From assembly GCF_001439685.1 (NCBI RefSeq), contig NZ_JYLH01000019.1:32443-96442 (forward strand): a DNA stretch of 64,000 nucleotides, read 5' to 3'. Source of the DNA: Pseudomonas libanensis. Lineage in GTDB: Bacteria; Pseudomonadota; Gammaproteobacteria; Pseudomonadales; Pseudomonadaceae. The position numbers and the translations under genes were made by a program. Positions 20,334-29,347 of this stretch are shown in pieces. Under the pieces are notes generated by a model. That model was not told the origin of the DNA, did no database searches, and worked only from the letters and a program-made list of their open reading frames with translations. Numbering within the stretch: position 1 is the stretch's first letter; each line of letters starts with the position of its first letter.

Positions 20334-22871
20334 ATGAATGGAACATCCACCGGTAGCGAAGCCGCTGCATTGATCAAGCGGCTGGACTGGGCACAAAGCC
20401 CTCTCGGTGAGGTCACTGATTGGCCGCAGAGCCTGCGCACCGCCGTCGATATCGTCGTGCATTCGCCGATGCCGATGGTGCTGCTGTGGGGCCCGCAACT
20501 CACTCAACTCTACAACGACGCCTTTGCCCTGCTGGTGGGCAACAAGCACCCCGGCGCCCTTGGCCAGCCGGCGCACCATACCTGGCCGGAGCTGGAAAGC
20601 TTCGCCGGGCCGGTCTACGACGCGGTCCTCAGCGGCCAGGTGCGCACCTTCAGCGAGCAGCGCTTCGTGGTGCAACGCCAGGGCCGCGACACCGACATCT
20701 GGCTCGACTTGACCTACAGCCCGGTGCGCGATGAAAGCGGCCTGGTGGCCGGTATCCTGGTCACCGCCATCGAAACCAACGAGCGGCGCAGCAAAGCCCT
20801 CGAACTGCAGCAGCGCTCCGAAGAGAGCCTCAAGGCCCAGCACAGTACCGAGCAGCGCCTGCAACTGGCCCTGGCGGCAACCGATGCGGTAGGCACCTGG
20901 GATTGGGATATCGGTGAAGACCGCTTTATCGCCGACGCCCATTTCGCCCACCTGCATGGCGTCGACCCCAATGACGCGGGCCTGTTGCCCATCAGCGCCT
21001 ACCTGCAAGGCGTGCACCCCGAAGACCGTGGCATGGTGGCGCGCAGCATCAAGCATTGCATCACCTTCGGCACTGAATACGCCGAGGAATACCGCCTGCT
21101 GCAAGCCGACGGCCAAGTGCGCTGGGTGTTCGCTCGTGGCCGCTGCTACAAGGATCAGCAGGGCCGCCCAGCGCGGTTCCTCGGCGCCGCGCTGGACCTC
21201 ACCGAGCGCAAGCACACCGAACAGGCCCTGCGTCAAAGCCAGACCGAGCTGCAACTGATCATCAACGCCATGCCGGTGCTGATCGGTTATGTCGACCATG
21301 AGCAGCGCTTTCGCTTGAACAACAGCGCCTACCTCGACTGGTACGGCATGACCCCCCAGGAGCTGTACGGCAAGTCCATCCGCGAAGTCCTCGGCGACGA
21401 GGTGTATGCCGGGCGCGCGGACAAGATCGAAGCCGCCCTCAACGGCAAGGCGTGCAGCTTCATGACCATCACGCCGCATCGCGACGGTCGCCCGCGCCAC
21501 GCGCTGATGAAGTACCTGCCGCGCTTCAGCAACGACGGCTCGGTCAATGGCTTCTACATCTTTGTGATCGACGAGACCGAACGCAAACTCACCGAAGAAG
21601 CCCTGCGCCATCTCAACGAGAACCTCGAAGAACGCGTGGCCCAGCGCACCCAGGCCCTGGCCGAAGCCAACCAGCGCCTGCAAAACGAGATGTTCGAGCG
21701 CGAGCGCGCCGAAGATGCCTTGCGTCACGCGCAAAAGATGGAAGCGGTGGGCCAGCTCACTGGCGGCATCGCCCATGACTTCAACAATATGCTCACCGGC
21801 ATCATCGGCAGTCTCGACCTGATGCAACGCTATATCGCTGCCGGACGCAGCGACGATATCGGCCGCTTTGCCGATGCCGCCGTCGCCTCCGCCCACCGTG
21901 CCGCGGCCCTCACCCACCGCCTGCTGGCGTTCTCGCGGCGCCAGTCGCTGGACCGGCGCCCCACCGATCCCAACCAGTTGGTGGCGTCCCTGGAAGACCT
22001 GTTCCAGCGCACCAAGGGCGCGCATATCACGCTTAATGTGCAATTGGGCAAGGACATCTGGCCAGTGAACACCGACGCCAGCCAACTGGAAAACGCCCTG
22101 CTCAACCTGGTGATCAACGCCCGCGATGCCATGCCCGATGGCGGTGAGTTGCTGATCGAAACCGCCAACAGCTATTTGGACGGCACCGACATCACCACCC
22201 TGGAACCTGTCAAGGCCGGCGACTATGTGATGCTCGGCGTGAGCGACAATGGCAGCGGCATGGCGCCGAAAATTCTCGCCAAGGCCTTCGATCCATTCTT
22301 CACCACCAAGCCCATCGGCCAAGGCACTGGCCTCGGGTTGTCGATGATTTATGGCTTTGCCCAGCAGTCCGGAGGCCATGTGACCATCCAGAGCGAACCG
22401 GGCCAGGGCACCTGTGTGCGCCTGTACCTGCCACGCCTGTATGGCACCGCGCTGGAAAACAACCTGCCCGCCAGCCTGGCCGAAGCCCCCGTGGCCCAAG
22501 CCGGTGAAGCAGTGGTGGTGGTCGAGGACGACCCGGCGGTGCGCATGCTGGTGGTCAACGTGCTCAACGAGCTGGGCTATACCGCCCACCAGGCGGCGGA
22601 TGCCCGCGCGGCGCTGCCGCTGCTGGAGTCGGATCTGCGCGTCGACCTGCTGGTGACCGACGTCGGTCTGCCTGGCATGAACGGTCGGCAACTGGCAGAA
22701 ATCGCCCGCCAGCATCGCCCGGGCCTGCGGGTGTTGTTCATGACCGGTTATGCCGAGAAAGCCGCCGAACGCCAAGGCTTCCTGGAAGACGGCATGGGCA
22801 TGGTGGCCAAGCCGTTTTCCATCGACCTGCTGGCCACCAAAATCCGCGGCATGCTCGGCGTCGAGGCATGA
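20334..22871 (+). CDS. Hybrid sensor histidine kinase/response regulator with PAS domains
   Basis: 845 residues, no clear transmembrane helix, so probably cytoplasmic. Order: an N-terminal PAS-like domain (about 40-145), two more PAS domains with PAC segments (about 175-305 and 305-415), a coiled coil (420-465), HisKA with the phosphorylated His481 in GGIAHDFNNML, HATPase_c (NLVINARDAMPDGG, GLGLSMIYGFA), and a receiver domain with Asp776 in LLVTDVGLPGMNG. No cognate regulator lies next to it. Signal unknown; the following gene is ppiC, separated by 43 bases. Confidence 0.9.
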   Translation: MNGTSTGSEAAALIKRLDWAQSPLGEVTDWPQSLRTAVDIVVHSPMPMVLLWGPQLTQLYNDAFALLVGNKHPGALGQPAHHTWPELESFAGPVYDAVLSGQVRTFSEQRFVVQRQGRDTDIWLDLTYSPVRDESGLVAGILVTAIETNERRSKALELQQRSEESLKAQHSTEQRLQLALAATDAVGTWDWDIGEDRFIADAHFAHLHGVDPNDAGLLPISAYLQGVHPEDRGMVARSIKHCITFGTEYAEEYRLLQADGQVRWVFARGRCYKDQQGRPARFLGAALDLTERKHTEQALRQSQTELQLIINAMPVLIGYVDHEQRFRLNNSAYLDWYGMTPQELYGKSIREVLGDEVYAGRADKIEAALNGKACSFMTITPHRDGRPRHALMKYLPRFSNDGSVNGFYIFVIDETERKLTEEALRHLNENLEERVAQRTQALAEANQRLQNEMFERERAEDALRHAQKMEAVGQLTGGIAHDFNNMLTGIIGSLDLMQRYIAAGRSDDIGRFADAAVASAHRAAALTHRLLAFSRRQSLDRRPTDPNQLVASLEDLFQRTKGAHITLNVQLGKDIWPVNTDASQLENALLNLVINARDAMPDGGELLIETANSYLDGTDITTLEPVKAGDYVMLGVSDNGSGMAPKILAKAFDPFFTTKPIGQGTGLGLSMIYGFAQQSGGHVTIQSEPGQGTCVRLYLPRLYGTALENNLPASLAEAPVAQAGEAVVVVEDDPAVRMLVVNVLNELGYTAHQAADARAALPLLESDLRVDLLVTDVGLPGMNGRQLAEIARQHRPGLRVLFMTGYAEKAAERQGFLEDGMGMVAKPFSIDLLATKIRGMLGVEA

Positions 22872-22914
22872 GTTCAGGCATAATCGCGCGCCGTCGCACT
22901 GCTGGTAGAGACCA

Positions 22915-23190
22915 ATGAAAGCCCAAGCCCGTCATATCCTGGTGAAAACCAGCGAAGAAGCCGAACAACTCAAGCAGCGCATTGCCAAGGGCGAAGCCTT
23001 TGATGTGCTGGCCAAGAAGTACTCCACCTGCCCGTCGGGCAAGCGCGGCGGCGACCTCGGTGAAGTGCGGCCCGGGCAGATGGTGGGGGCGATTGATGCG
23101 GTGATCTTCAAGAAGCCGGTGAAGGTGGTGCACGGGCCGATCAAGAGCAAGTTCGGGTATCACCTGGTGCAGGTGTTTTACCGCGACTGA
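22915..23190 (+). CDS. Small parvulin peptidyl-prolyl isomerase (PpiC1-like)
   Basis: 91-residue single parvulin domain without signal peptide: ARHILVKTSEEAEQ, CPSGKRGGDLGEVRPGQMV, FGYHLVQV. In P. aeruginosa a ppiC gene (PA1996) also lies in the bdhA/hbcR neighbourhood, so this is probably its orthologue. It is distinct from the parvulin at 8364 (roughly half the residues shared by eye). Confidence 0.92.
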   Translation: MKAQARHILVKTSEEAEQLKQRIAKGEAFDVLAKKYSTCPSGKRGGDLGEVRPGQMVGAIDAVIFKKPVKVVHGPIKSKFGYHLVQVFYRD

Positions 23191-23217
23191 TGGGTTGCCT
23201 TTTAGCCCTCATCGGGG

Positions 23218-23580
23218 CATAGGTATCTACACAACTCTGTAGCGCTCAACGGTAACCACGATGCGAAGCGAGCCGCTCTTGATCTTGATCTCAGGCGCCC
23301 CGTTAAACCACGCTGGCCGGAATTCGACAGGGATGGATATGTACCCGGTATAGCTGTGTCGCCTGTCAGGCCGCCTTCGCGAGCAAGCCCGCTCCCACAG
23401 TTTGATTGCGGGGTGTCAGGTAGATTGGCATCGGCTGGCAGGCCGTCATCGCAGGCAAGCCAGCTCCCACATTTGGATCGCGGTGCGTCAGCTAGATCAG
23501 CGTCGGCTGTCAGCCCGTCACGGGAGCAAGCTCCCTCGCCACAGATTTAGCCTCGTGCCGAAGTTGTGTAGATACCTATG
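23218..23580 (+). repeat. MITE-like repeat element, short copy (363 bp)
   Basis: Bounded by CATAGGTATCTACACAAC (23218-23235) and its exact reverse complement (23563-23580). Its left ~120 bases match the left arm of the element at 51367; from about 23334 on it matches the right arm of the element at 63414 read in reverse, including three embedded REP-type hairpins. The central part present in the large copies is absent; both sides of the join read GGAT, consistent with deletion at a microhomology. CTCATCGGGG occurs directly outside both ends and may be a target duplication. Confidence 0.8.
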
Positions 23581-23583
23581 CTC

Positions 23584-23654
23584 ATCGGGGGCAAGCCCCC
23601 TCCCACACTTGATGTGTGAATACATCAAAATGTGGGAGGGGGCTTGCCCCCGAT
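23584..23654. repeat. REPIN
   Basis: ATCGGGGGCAAGCCCCCTCC-type arm of 24 bp at 23584-23607 is perfectly complemented by 23631-23654 with a 23-base spacer. Located just after the stop side of the sugar kinase gene, where it could act as a transcription barrier. Confidence 0.85.
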
Positions 23655-23671
23655 CCGCCACAGGCGGCCAT

Positions 23672-24577
23672 TCACCTCGGTATCAAAGCCCCCGACACCT
23701 GAATCACCCGACTCGCCAGCCGATGCCCTGCCATGGCAGCCTCTTGCGGCGACTCACCTCTAAGTCGACCGGCCAGATACGCCGCACTGAACGAATCCCC
23801 CGCCGCCGTGGTATCCACCACCTTCTCCACCTTCAACGCTGGCACTGCAAAGCGCACCCCCGCACAACGAATCAGACAGGCATCCGCCCCACGCTTGAGC
23901 ACCACCTCTGCAATCGATGGATACGCCGCAAACACCTGCTCGCTGTCTTGATAGCCAAACAAGGCGCGCTCGTCGTCCTCGGTCAACAAGGCGATATCCA
24001 CCTCAGCCAACACCGTGCGATAAGCCTCACGGGCCGCTGCCAGATCGGCCCACAACCGTGGTCGGTAATTGTTATCGAACACCACCCTGCCGCCACGACG
24101 GCGGATTTGCACCAGGGTTTGCAGCAGGCGCTCGCGCCCCACTGCTCCCAGCACCGCCAGGGTAATGCCGCTGAAATACACCACGTCATAACCCGATAAC
24201 GCCGCCAGTATCGGCTCGGCCGCCGGCGTGGTGAAGCAGTCACGCACCGCCGCTTCGTTGCGCCAATAGAGAAATTTGCGCTCGCCATTGGCGTCAGTCT
24301 GAATGCAGTACAAACCCGGCAGGCGTCCGGGCAGGCGCTGGACCATGCCCAGGCCGAGGCCCTCTTCGTGCCATTGCTGGCACATGGCATCGCTGAAACT
24401 GTCATCGCCCAAGGCGGTGACGTAGTCGACGCTGCCGACCTCGCCCAGTTCGCGGCGCAGGTACACCGCCGTGTTCAGGGTGTCGCCGCCGAAGCTCTGA
24501 TGCAGGCTGCCGTCGGCGCGGTGTTGCAGTTCGATCATGCATTCGCCGATGAGGGCGATGCGGAGGTGGGTGTTCAT
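23672..24577 (-). CDS. kdgK: PfkB-family sugar kinase, probable 2-keto-3-deoxygluconate kinase
   Basis: 301 residues of the ribokinase/PfkB fold. N-terminal ALIGECMIEL and GGDTLNTAVYL (substrate/lid region), and C-terminal DTTAAGDSFSAAYLAG with the catalytic Asp of the GAGD-type motif. GECMIE is typical of KdgK. It would phosphorylate 2-keto-3-deoxygluconate to KDPG for the Entner-Doudoroff pathway. Its neighbour is a D-amino-acid PLP lyase that could make KDG from D-glucosaminate. I chose the ATG at 24577; an upstream in-frame extension is REP sequence. Confidence 0.85.
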   Translation of the reverse strand: MNTHLRIALIGECMIELQHRADGSLHQSFGGDTLNTAVYLRRELGEVGSVDYVTALGDDSFSDAMCQQWHEEGLGLGMVQRLPGRLPGLYCIQTDANGERKFLYWRNEAAVRDCFTTPAAEPILAALSGYDVVYFSGITLAVLGAVGRERLLQTLVQIRRRGGRVVFDNNYRPRLWADLAAAREAYRTVLAEVDIALLTEDDERALFGYQDSEQVFAAYPSIAEVVLKRGADACLIRCAGVRFAVPALKVEKVVDTTAAGDSFSAAYLAGRLRGESPQEAAMAGHRLASRVIQVSGALIPR

Positions 24578-24608
24578 GGCAGAGTTCTCAGGTGTGCTGG
24601 AGGGGCCC

Positions 24609-24692
24609 ATCGCGGGCAAGCCCGGCTCCCACATTCGACTGCATTTCTTCAGTTAAAACGCGGTCAACTGTGGGAGCTGGCTTGCCTGCGAT
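24609..24692. repeat. REPIN between kinase and PLP enzyme genes
   Basis: ATCGCGGGCAAGCCCGGCTC-type arm (24609-24633) faces TGTGGGAGCTGGCTTGCC (from 24669); arms differ at a few bases. It separates kdgK from the upstream gene of the same strand. Confidence 0.75.
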
Positions 24693-24706
24693 AGCCGCGA
24701 CGCGGT

Positions 24707-25915
24707 CTAGAAGCAGGTACGCAGAGACTCAACCACCTGCAACTGCTCATCCACCAGGCACCCCACCTGCCATTTATCAAAGGTCAGGCAAGGATGGGAC
24801 GTACCAAACGAAATGATGTCGCCAATACGCAATTCAACCCCCGGTGCCACGGCCATGAACGCATGCTGATCCATCACCGCCGTGACCTTGCAGGCACTCA
24901 CATCATCGCCTTGTGCCGGCACAATCCCGGCCTTGTAGCGCTTGAGCGGCACCGGCAGACCGGCGTCATAGGCCACGTCGCGCTTGCCCAGGGCAACCAC
25001 CGCAAAGCCCGGCTCCGGCAGCGACTGCACATGGGCCCAGACTTCCAGCGCCGGGCGCAGGCCTTCGTCGAGGTCGCTGCGGCGCTCGAGCACACAACAC
25101 TGGGCTTCTTTGTAGATGCCATGGTCGTGGGCTACATAGCTGCCGGGGCGCAACACACTGAGGAAACGCCCGGCGGCATTCTGCGCTTCGAACGACTCGG
25201 CGATCAGGTCGTACCAGGCCGAGCCCGAGGCCGTGACGATCGGCTTGGGCAGGTCGAACAGGCCGTTGTCTTGCAAGTCCACCGCCAGGCGCACCAGGCT
25301 GGCGGCGAAGTCACGAATGCCGGTGATGGCATGCTCACCGTGGATCACCCCTTCGTAACCTTCGATACCGGTCAGGGCCAGCGCGGGCTGGGCCTTGATT
25401 GCCTTGGCCAGCTCGCGCACCTCCTGCTCGCTGCGGCAACCGCAACGGCCGCCGACCACGCCGTACTCGATCATCACGTTCAGGCGCAGGCCACGGGCGG
25501 CGAAGAACAGTCCCAGGTCGGCGACGTTATCCGGATGATCGACCATGCAATGGAAATCGAAATCCTTGTCGGCCAGCAGCTCAGCGATCAACGCCATGTT
25601 CGGCGCGCCCACCAGTTGGTTGGCCATCAGCACGCGACGCACGCCACCGGCGTAGGCAGCGCGGGTCTGCACGGCGCTGGCCAGGGTGATACCCCAGGCG
25701 CCGGCGCTGAGCTGGCGCTGGAACAGCGCGGGCATCATGCTGGTCTTGCCGTGGGGCGCCAGCTCGGCACCACTGCGGCTGACAAAATCCTGCATCCAGC
25801 GAATGTTATGTTCCAGGGCGTCGCGGTGCAGCACCAGGGCCGGCAGGCTAACGTCGCGGACCAAGTGGGCACCGATAGCGGCGGCGCCTTTTTCAACGGC
25901 ATTGAGGGCAGACAT
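24707..25915 (-). CDS. D-threonine aldolase/D-serine dehydratase-family PLP enzyme, probable D-glucosaminate ammonia-lyase
   Basis: 402 residues, alanine-racemase-like fold type III with a C-terminal DSD1/D-TA domain. Lys57 in APHGKTSM is the PLP lysine; His374 and Cys376 in SFGTSHPCLTF are the metal ligands of this family. D-glucosaminate dehydratase of Pseudomonas belongs to this family and yields 2-keto-3-deoxygluconate plus ammonia; the adjacent KDG-type kinase, RidA and polar-amino-acid ABC importer support that reading (inference). Alternatives are D-threonine aldolase or D-serine dehydratase. The ATG follows a GGAG box. Confidence 0.75.
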   Translation of the reverse strand: MSALNAVEKGAAAIGAHLVRDVSLPALVLHRDALEHNIRWMQDFVSRSGAELAPHGKTSMMPALFQRQLSAGAWGITLASAVQTRAAYAGGVRRVLMANQLVGAPNMALIAELLADKDFDFHCMVDHPDNVADLGLFFAARGLRLNVMIEYGVVGGRCGCRSEQEVRELAKAIKAQPALALTGIEGYEGVIHGEHAITGIRDFAASLVRLAVDLQDNGLFDLPKPIVTASGSAWYDLIAESFEAQNAAGRFLSVLRPGSYVAHDHGIYKEAQCCVLERRSDLDEGLRPALEVWAHVQSLPEPGFAVVALGKRDVAYDAGLPVPLKRYKAGIVPAQGDDVSACKVTAVMDQHAFMAVAPGVELRIGDIISFGTSHPCLTFDKWQVGCLVDEQLQVVESLRTCF

Positions 25916-25924
25916 GGAAAACTC

Positions 25925-26689
25925 CTATTCGTTGATACGCCGGGCCAGGCTGTTGGCGCTGTCGATCAGCACTCGGCGATAGTCATGGTAGTTTTTGCTG
26001 GCATCGGCCCGGGGGGCGACGATGCACAAAGTCGCGATGCTGACGCCCTGGGCATCCCGCACCGGAGCGGCAAAGCAATGGGTAAAGGTGTCGGCCACAC
26101 TGTCGAAGGAAAAAAAGCCATCGAGGGTGGCCTGGCGGATCTGTGCCAGGAAGATGTGCAACGGCAGGCGCTGGCCGTCCGGCAGGATGAAATCGTCGGG
26201 GTCGATCAGGTCGATGATCTGCTGGTCGCTTAAATGCCCGAGCAGCAGGCGCCCGGAAGCGGTCCACGGGATCGGTGCGTTTTCACCGATATCCGAAGAA
26301 ATCCTGAAATGCCGCTGGCCCTCGCGCATCAAGGCCACCGTGTATTTGCGCCCATTGAGCAGGCACATCTGCGCGGTTTCGTGGGTCTGGCTGACGATAT
26401 CCTGCAAGGCATGGTCGGCCTCGCGGGTCAGGTCGAAGTGGCGCAGGTGCGCCTGGCCGAGGAAATACAACTGGCGGCCCAGATACACGTGGCCGTCCTT
26501 GCCTACGGTTTCCAGGATGCGCCGCTCCAGCAGGGACGCGACCAGCTCGTAAACCGTGGACTTGGGGCTGCCGATGCCGCTGGCAATATCATTCGGGCGC
26601 AGGGGTTGGCCGATCTCCTTGAGAAAATCGAGGATATCGAACGCACGGTCCAGGCCTTTGGCGCGGCGCTTGATGGTGTCTTCGGTCAT
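25925..26689 (-). CDS. IclR-family transcriptional regulator
   Basis: 254 residues: N-terminal winged helix (about 10-75; LRPNDIASGIGSPKSTVYELVASLL) and C-terminal IclR effector domain with SSDIGENAPIPWTASGRLLLGHL. Start ATG 26689 chosen because the preceding 17 codons are not family-like. It lies inside the gene set it probably controls, 9 bases upstream of the PLP enzyme gene; a palindrome upstream of the ABC receptor gene (30221) is a plausible operator. Confidence 0.88.
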   Translation of the reverse strand: MTEDTIKRRAKGLDRAFDILDFLKEIGQPLRPNDIASGIGSPKSTVYELVASLLERRILETVGKDGHVYLGRQLYFLGQAHLRHFDLTREADHALQDIVSQTHETAQMCLLNGRKYTVALMREGQRHFRISSDIGENAPIPWTASGRLLLGHLSDQQIIDLIDPDDFILPDGQRLPLHIFLAQIRQATLDGFFSFDSVADTFTHCFAAPVRDAQGVSIATLCIVAPRADASKNYHDYRRVLIDSANSLARRINE

Positions 26690-26774
26690 GGTAGTACTCG
26701 GTCCCGTTAAAATTCCAGGGTCTGGCAAGACCCCTCCCACAGTTGTCTTGCCGTGGTCTTTAGAGTGGGGGGAT

Positions 26775-27164
26775 TTAGGCCTTTTTCTTGTAGGCCACGC
26801 AATCGATCTCGACCTTGCAATCGACCATCATATTGGCCTGCACGCAGGCCCGCGCCGGGGCGTGTTCCGGGGTGAAGTATTCGCCGAAGACCTTGTTGAA
26901 ACTCCAGAAGTCCCGTGGGTCTTCCAGCCACACACCCACGCGCACCACATCTTTGAGTTCGTAGCCGGCCTCTTCGAGGATCGCCACCACGTTGCGCATG
27001 GTCTGGCGGGTCTGCTCGATGATGCCGCCGCTGATGATTTCGCCGTCCACGGCGGGCACCTGGCCTGACACATACAGCCAGCCATCGGCCTCCACCGCAC
27101 GGGCGAAGGGACGTGGCTGGCCGCCACCTGCAGTGCTGCCGGTACCGTAACGAGTAATGCTCAT
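26775..27164 (-). CDS. RidA/YjgF-family enamine/imine deaminase
   Basis: 129 residues of the Rid superfamily: ARAVEADGWLYVSGQVP, VGVWLEDPRDFWSFNKVF and the C-terminal PARACVQANMMVDCKVEID containing the arginine that binds the carboxylate. Rid proteins hydrolyse reactive enamine/imine intermediates released by PLP-dependent dehydratases, which fits the neighbouring PLP lyase. The context suggests it protects or accelerates that reaction. Confidence 0.9.
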   Translation of the reverse strand: MSITRYGTGSTAGGGQPRPFARAVEADGWLYVSGQVPAVDGEIISGGIIEQTRQTMRNVVAILEEAGYELKDVVRVGVWLEDPRDFWSFNKVFGEYFTPEHAPARACVQANMMVDCKVEIDCVAYKKKA

Positions 27165-27179
27165 GAAAGTTGCTCCTTG

Positions 27180-27962
27180 TTAAAAACGAATGTTCTTGAG
27201 AAATTCCGCCAGTCGCGGCGACTGCGGCCGTTCGAAAATGTCTTTGGCGCTGCCCTGCTCTTCAATGCGGCCCTGGTTCATGAAGACGATCTGGTCCGAG
27301 ACTTCATAGGCAAAGCGCATTTCGTGGGTGACCAGCAACATGGTCATGCCCTCTTCCGCCAGGCCCTTGATCACGCTGAGCACTTCGCCCACCAGTTCCG
27401 GGTCGAGGGCCGAGGTGACTTCGTCGAACAGCATCAGGCTGGGGTTCATGGCAATAGCCCGGGCAATCGCCACGCGCTGTTGCTGGCCGCCGGACAATTG
27501 GCCCGGGAAGTGGTTACGGCGCTCCAGCAGGCCGACGCGGTCCAGCCATTTCTCGGCCAGCGCCACGGCTTCATCCTTGCCCATCTTCTTGACCTTGAGC
27601 AAGCCGAGGGTGACGTTTTGCAGCGCGGTCAGATGCGGGAACAGATTGAATTGCTGGAACGCCATGCCGGTCATTGCGCGGTGCCGGGCAATCACCCGCT
27701 CCGGATGGCGCACGCGCTTGCCGCCGACCTCGCGGTAGCCGATGGACTCGCCATCCAGGGTGATCTGCCCGCCCTGGAACTCTTCCAGCAAGTTCACGCA
27801 GCGCAGCAAGGTGGTCTTGCCCGAGCCGCTGGAGCCGATCAAGGTCACCACATTGCCGCGCTGCATGGACAGGTCCACGCCCTTGAGCACTTCCACCTCG
27901 CCGTATTGTTTACGCAGCCCGCGAATAGCCAGCAGCGGTTGGTTGGTTTGAGCTTGGTTCAT
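27180..27962 (-). CDS. Polar amino acid-type ABC importer ATP-binding protein
   Basis: 260 residues, GlnQ/HisP type: Walker A GSSGSGKTTLL, Q-loop MAFQQFNLFPHLT, signature LSGGQQQRVAIARA, Walker B LMLFDEVTSALDPELV, switch His in VTHEMRFA. Its ATG overlaps the stop of the upstream permease gene (ATGA). With the two permeases and the receptor protein it forms one importer; the gene neighbourhood suggests D-glucosaminate as substrate (inference). Confidence 0.92.
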   Translation of the reverse strand: MNQAQTNQPLLAIRGLRKQYGEVEVLKGVDLSMQRGNVVTLIGSSGSGKTTLLRCVNLLEEFQGGQITLDGESIGYREVGGKRVRHPERVIARHRAMTGMAFQQFNLFPHLTALQNVTLGLLKVKKMGKDEAVALAEKWLDRVGLLERRNHFPGQLSGGQQQRVAIARAIAMNPSLMLFDEVTSALDPELVGEVLSVIKGLAEEGMTMLLVTHEMRFAYEVSDQIVFMNQGRIEEQGSAKDIFERPQSPRLAEFLKNIRF

Positions 27963-28621
27963 GGCAAGGCCACCCGCTTTTCAATGTAGCGCCCGAATAA
28001 TTCAATGGCGTAGTTGATGACAAAGAACAGAAACCCGGCGAACAGGTAGAACTCCAGGGTCATGAAGGTGCGTGCGATCACCTGCTGGGTACTGAGCAGC
28101 AATTCAGCCACGCCGATCACCGACAGCAAGGTCGAGGCCTTGACGATTTCCGTGGAGGAATTGACCCAGGTCGGCAGGATCTGCCGCAGCGCCTGGGGCA
28201 ACAGCACGTAGCCCAGGGACTGGTAAAACGTCAGGCCAATCGCCTTGCCTGCTTCCAGCTGCCCACGGGGAATGGCTTGCAGCGCGCCACGCACGATTTC
28301 CGACACATGGGAGCCACAGAACAACGTGAGCCCAACCGCACCGGCCTGGAATGCGCTGATGTGCCAGCCCAGGGCCGGCAGCATGTAGAAACACGCCAGC
28401 ACCAGTACAAACACCGGTGTGCCCCGGATCAAATCGACGTACAGGCGAAACGGCGCGCGCATCCAGAACTTGCCGTAGGTCAGGATCAACCCGGCGACTA
28501 TGCCGATCAGGGTGCCAAAGATAATCGCCAGGGTCGACACGTACACGCTGGCCTGGAAACCGGCCCAGAGCGTATCGCGGGCGACCCATAATTCATGCAG
28601 CCAACTGGGGGATTCGTACAT
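27959..28621 (-). CDS. Polar amino acid-type ABC importer permease (second)
   Basis: 220 residues with the HisM/GlnP BPD_transp_1 pattern: LIGIVAGLILTYGKFW, RGTPVFVLVLACFY and the EAA loop QLEAGKAIGLTFYQSLGYVLLPQA. About five transmembrane helices. Eleven bases separate it from the upstream permease gene; four-base overlap with the ATPase gene downstream. Confidence 0.91.
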   Translation of the reverse strand: MYESPSWLHELWVARDTLWAGFQASVYVSTLAIIFGTLIGIVAGLILTYGKFWMRAPFRLYVDLIRGTPVFVLVLACFYMLPALGWHISAFQAGAVGLTLFCGSHVSEIVRGALQAIPRGQLEAGKAIGLTFYQSLGYVLLPQALRQILPTWVNSSTEIVKASTLLSVIGVAELLLSTQQVIARTFMTLEFYLFAGFLFFVINYAIELFGRYIEKRVALP

Positions 28622-28632
28622 GGAAACCCTCC

Positions 28633-29295
28633 TTAACGACGGATCGCCAGGCGCTGTTCCAGATAACGGAGCAGCATGGCAATGAGGTAACAGGCAGCCA
28701 CGTAGAGCGCGGTCGTGACCAGCCAGGTTTCAATCACCCGGTAGCTTTCGACGTTGATCTTGCGGGCGTAATAGGTCAGTTCCGGCACCGCAATCGCCGC
28801 GGCCAGGGAGGTGTCCTTGAACAGCGAGATAAAGTTGTTCGACAGCGCCGGCAATACATTGCGCAGCATCACCGGCACGGTGATATAGGCGCGGATCCGC
28901 CACTCGCCAAGTCCGATGGCCAGGCCGGCTTCCCGCAGGCCCTTGGGAATATTCAGCAGCCCGGCGCGGAACACTTCGGTCAGGTAGGCACCGGCGTAGA
29001 GCGACAGGGTGATGATGAACGAGGGGATCTTGCCCAGGCGGATCCCCAGGGACGGCAAGGCAAAGTAGATCAACAGGATCAGCACCAGAATCGGCGTATT
29101 GCGCACCACCGTCACGTACACCGAGGCCAGGATGCGCAACGCCCGGTGCCGGGACAGCATGGCAAACGCCATCAGCAGGCCGATCACGCAGCCGATGGCA
29201 ATCGACAGCAAGGCCAGCTGCAGGCCCAGGCCGAGCCCCGCCAGCAAGGTGTCGAAATCACGCCAGACGGCGGCAAAATTCAACTGATAGTTCAT
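28633..29295 (-). CDS. Polar amino acid-type ABC importer permease (first)
   Basis: 220 residues, paralogue of the neighbouring permease: LALLSIAIGCVIGLLMAFAM, VRNTPILVLILLIYFALP and the EAA loop GLREAGLAIGLGEWRIRAYITVPVML. Two different permeases of equal length point to a heterodimeric channel of the His/Glu-type importers. Confidence 0.91.
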   Translation of the reverse strand: MNYQLNFAAVWRDFDTLLAGLGLGLQLALLSIAIGCVIGLLMAFAMLSRHRALRILASVYVTVVRNTPILVLILLIYFALPSLGIRLGKIPSFIITLSLYAGAYLTEVFRAGLLNIPKGLREAGLAIGLGEWRIRAYITVPVMLRNVLPALSNNFISLFKDTSLAAAIAVPELTYYARKINVESYRVIETWLVTTALYVAACYLIAMLLRYLEQRLAIRR

Positions 29296-29347
29296 GGTCA
29301 GCAGTACCTGAGTGGGGCGTGTTCAGGCGCGCCCCTATTGTTGCGGA

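Larger units (their letters stand above)
23191..23671. other. Repeat-filled intergenic region (481 bp)
   Basis: No gene is supported here. The stretch is almost wholly made of a short copy of the CATAGGTATC repeat element (23218-23580) followed by a REPIN (23584-23654). Frames open through it are repeats read as protein and recur antisense near 63.5 kb. Confidence 0.8.

Noticed and set aside
20307..22775. 822-codon open frame antisense to the hybrid histidine kinase
   Set aside because: It is a shadow of a high-GC gene; composition is low-complexity His/Gln/Gly/Val and no domain is recognisable, while the plus-strand frame has a full kinase domain order.
23356..24199. Open frames through the repeat region 23.3-24.2 kb as small proteins
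   Set aside because: The same peptides recur antisense at 63.4-63.7 kb because they translate the shared repeat; they are not genes.
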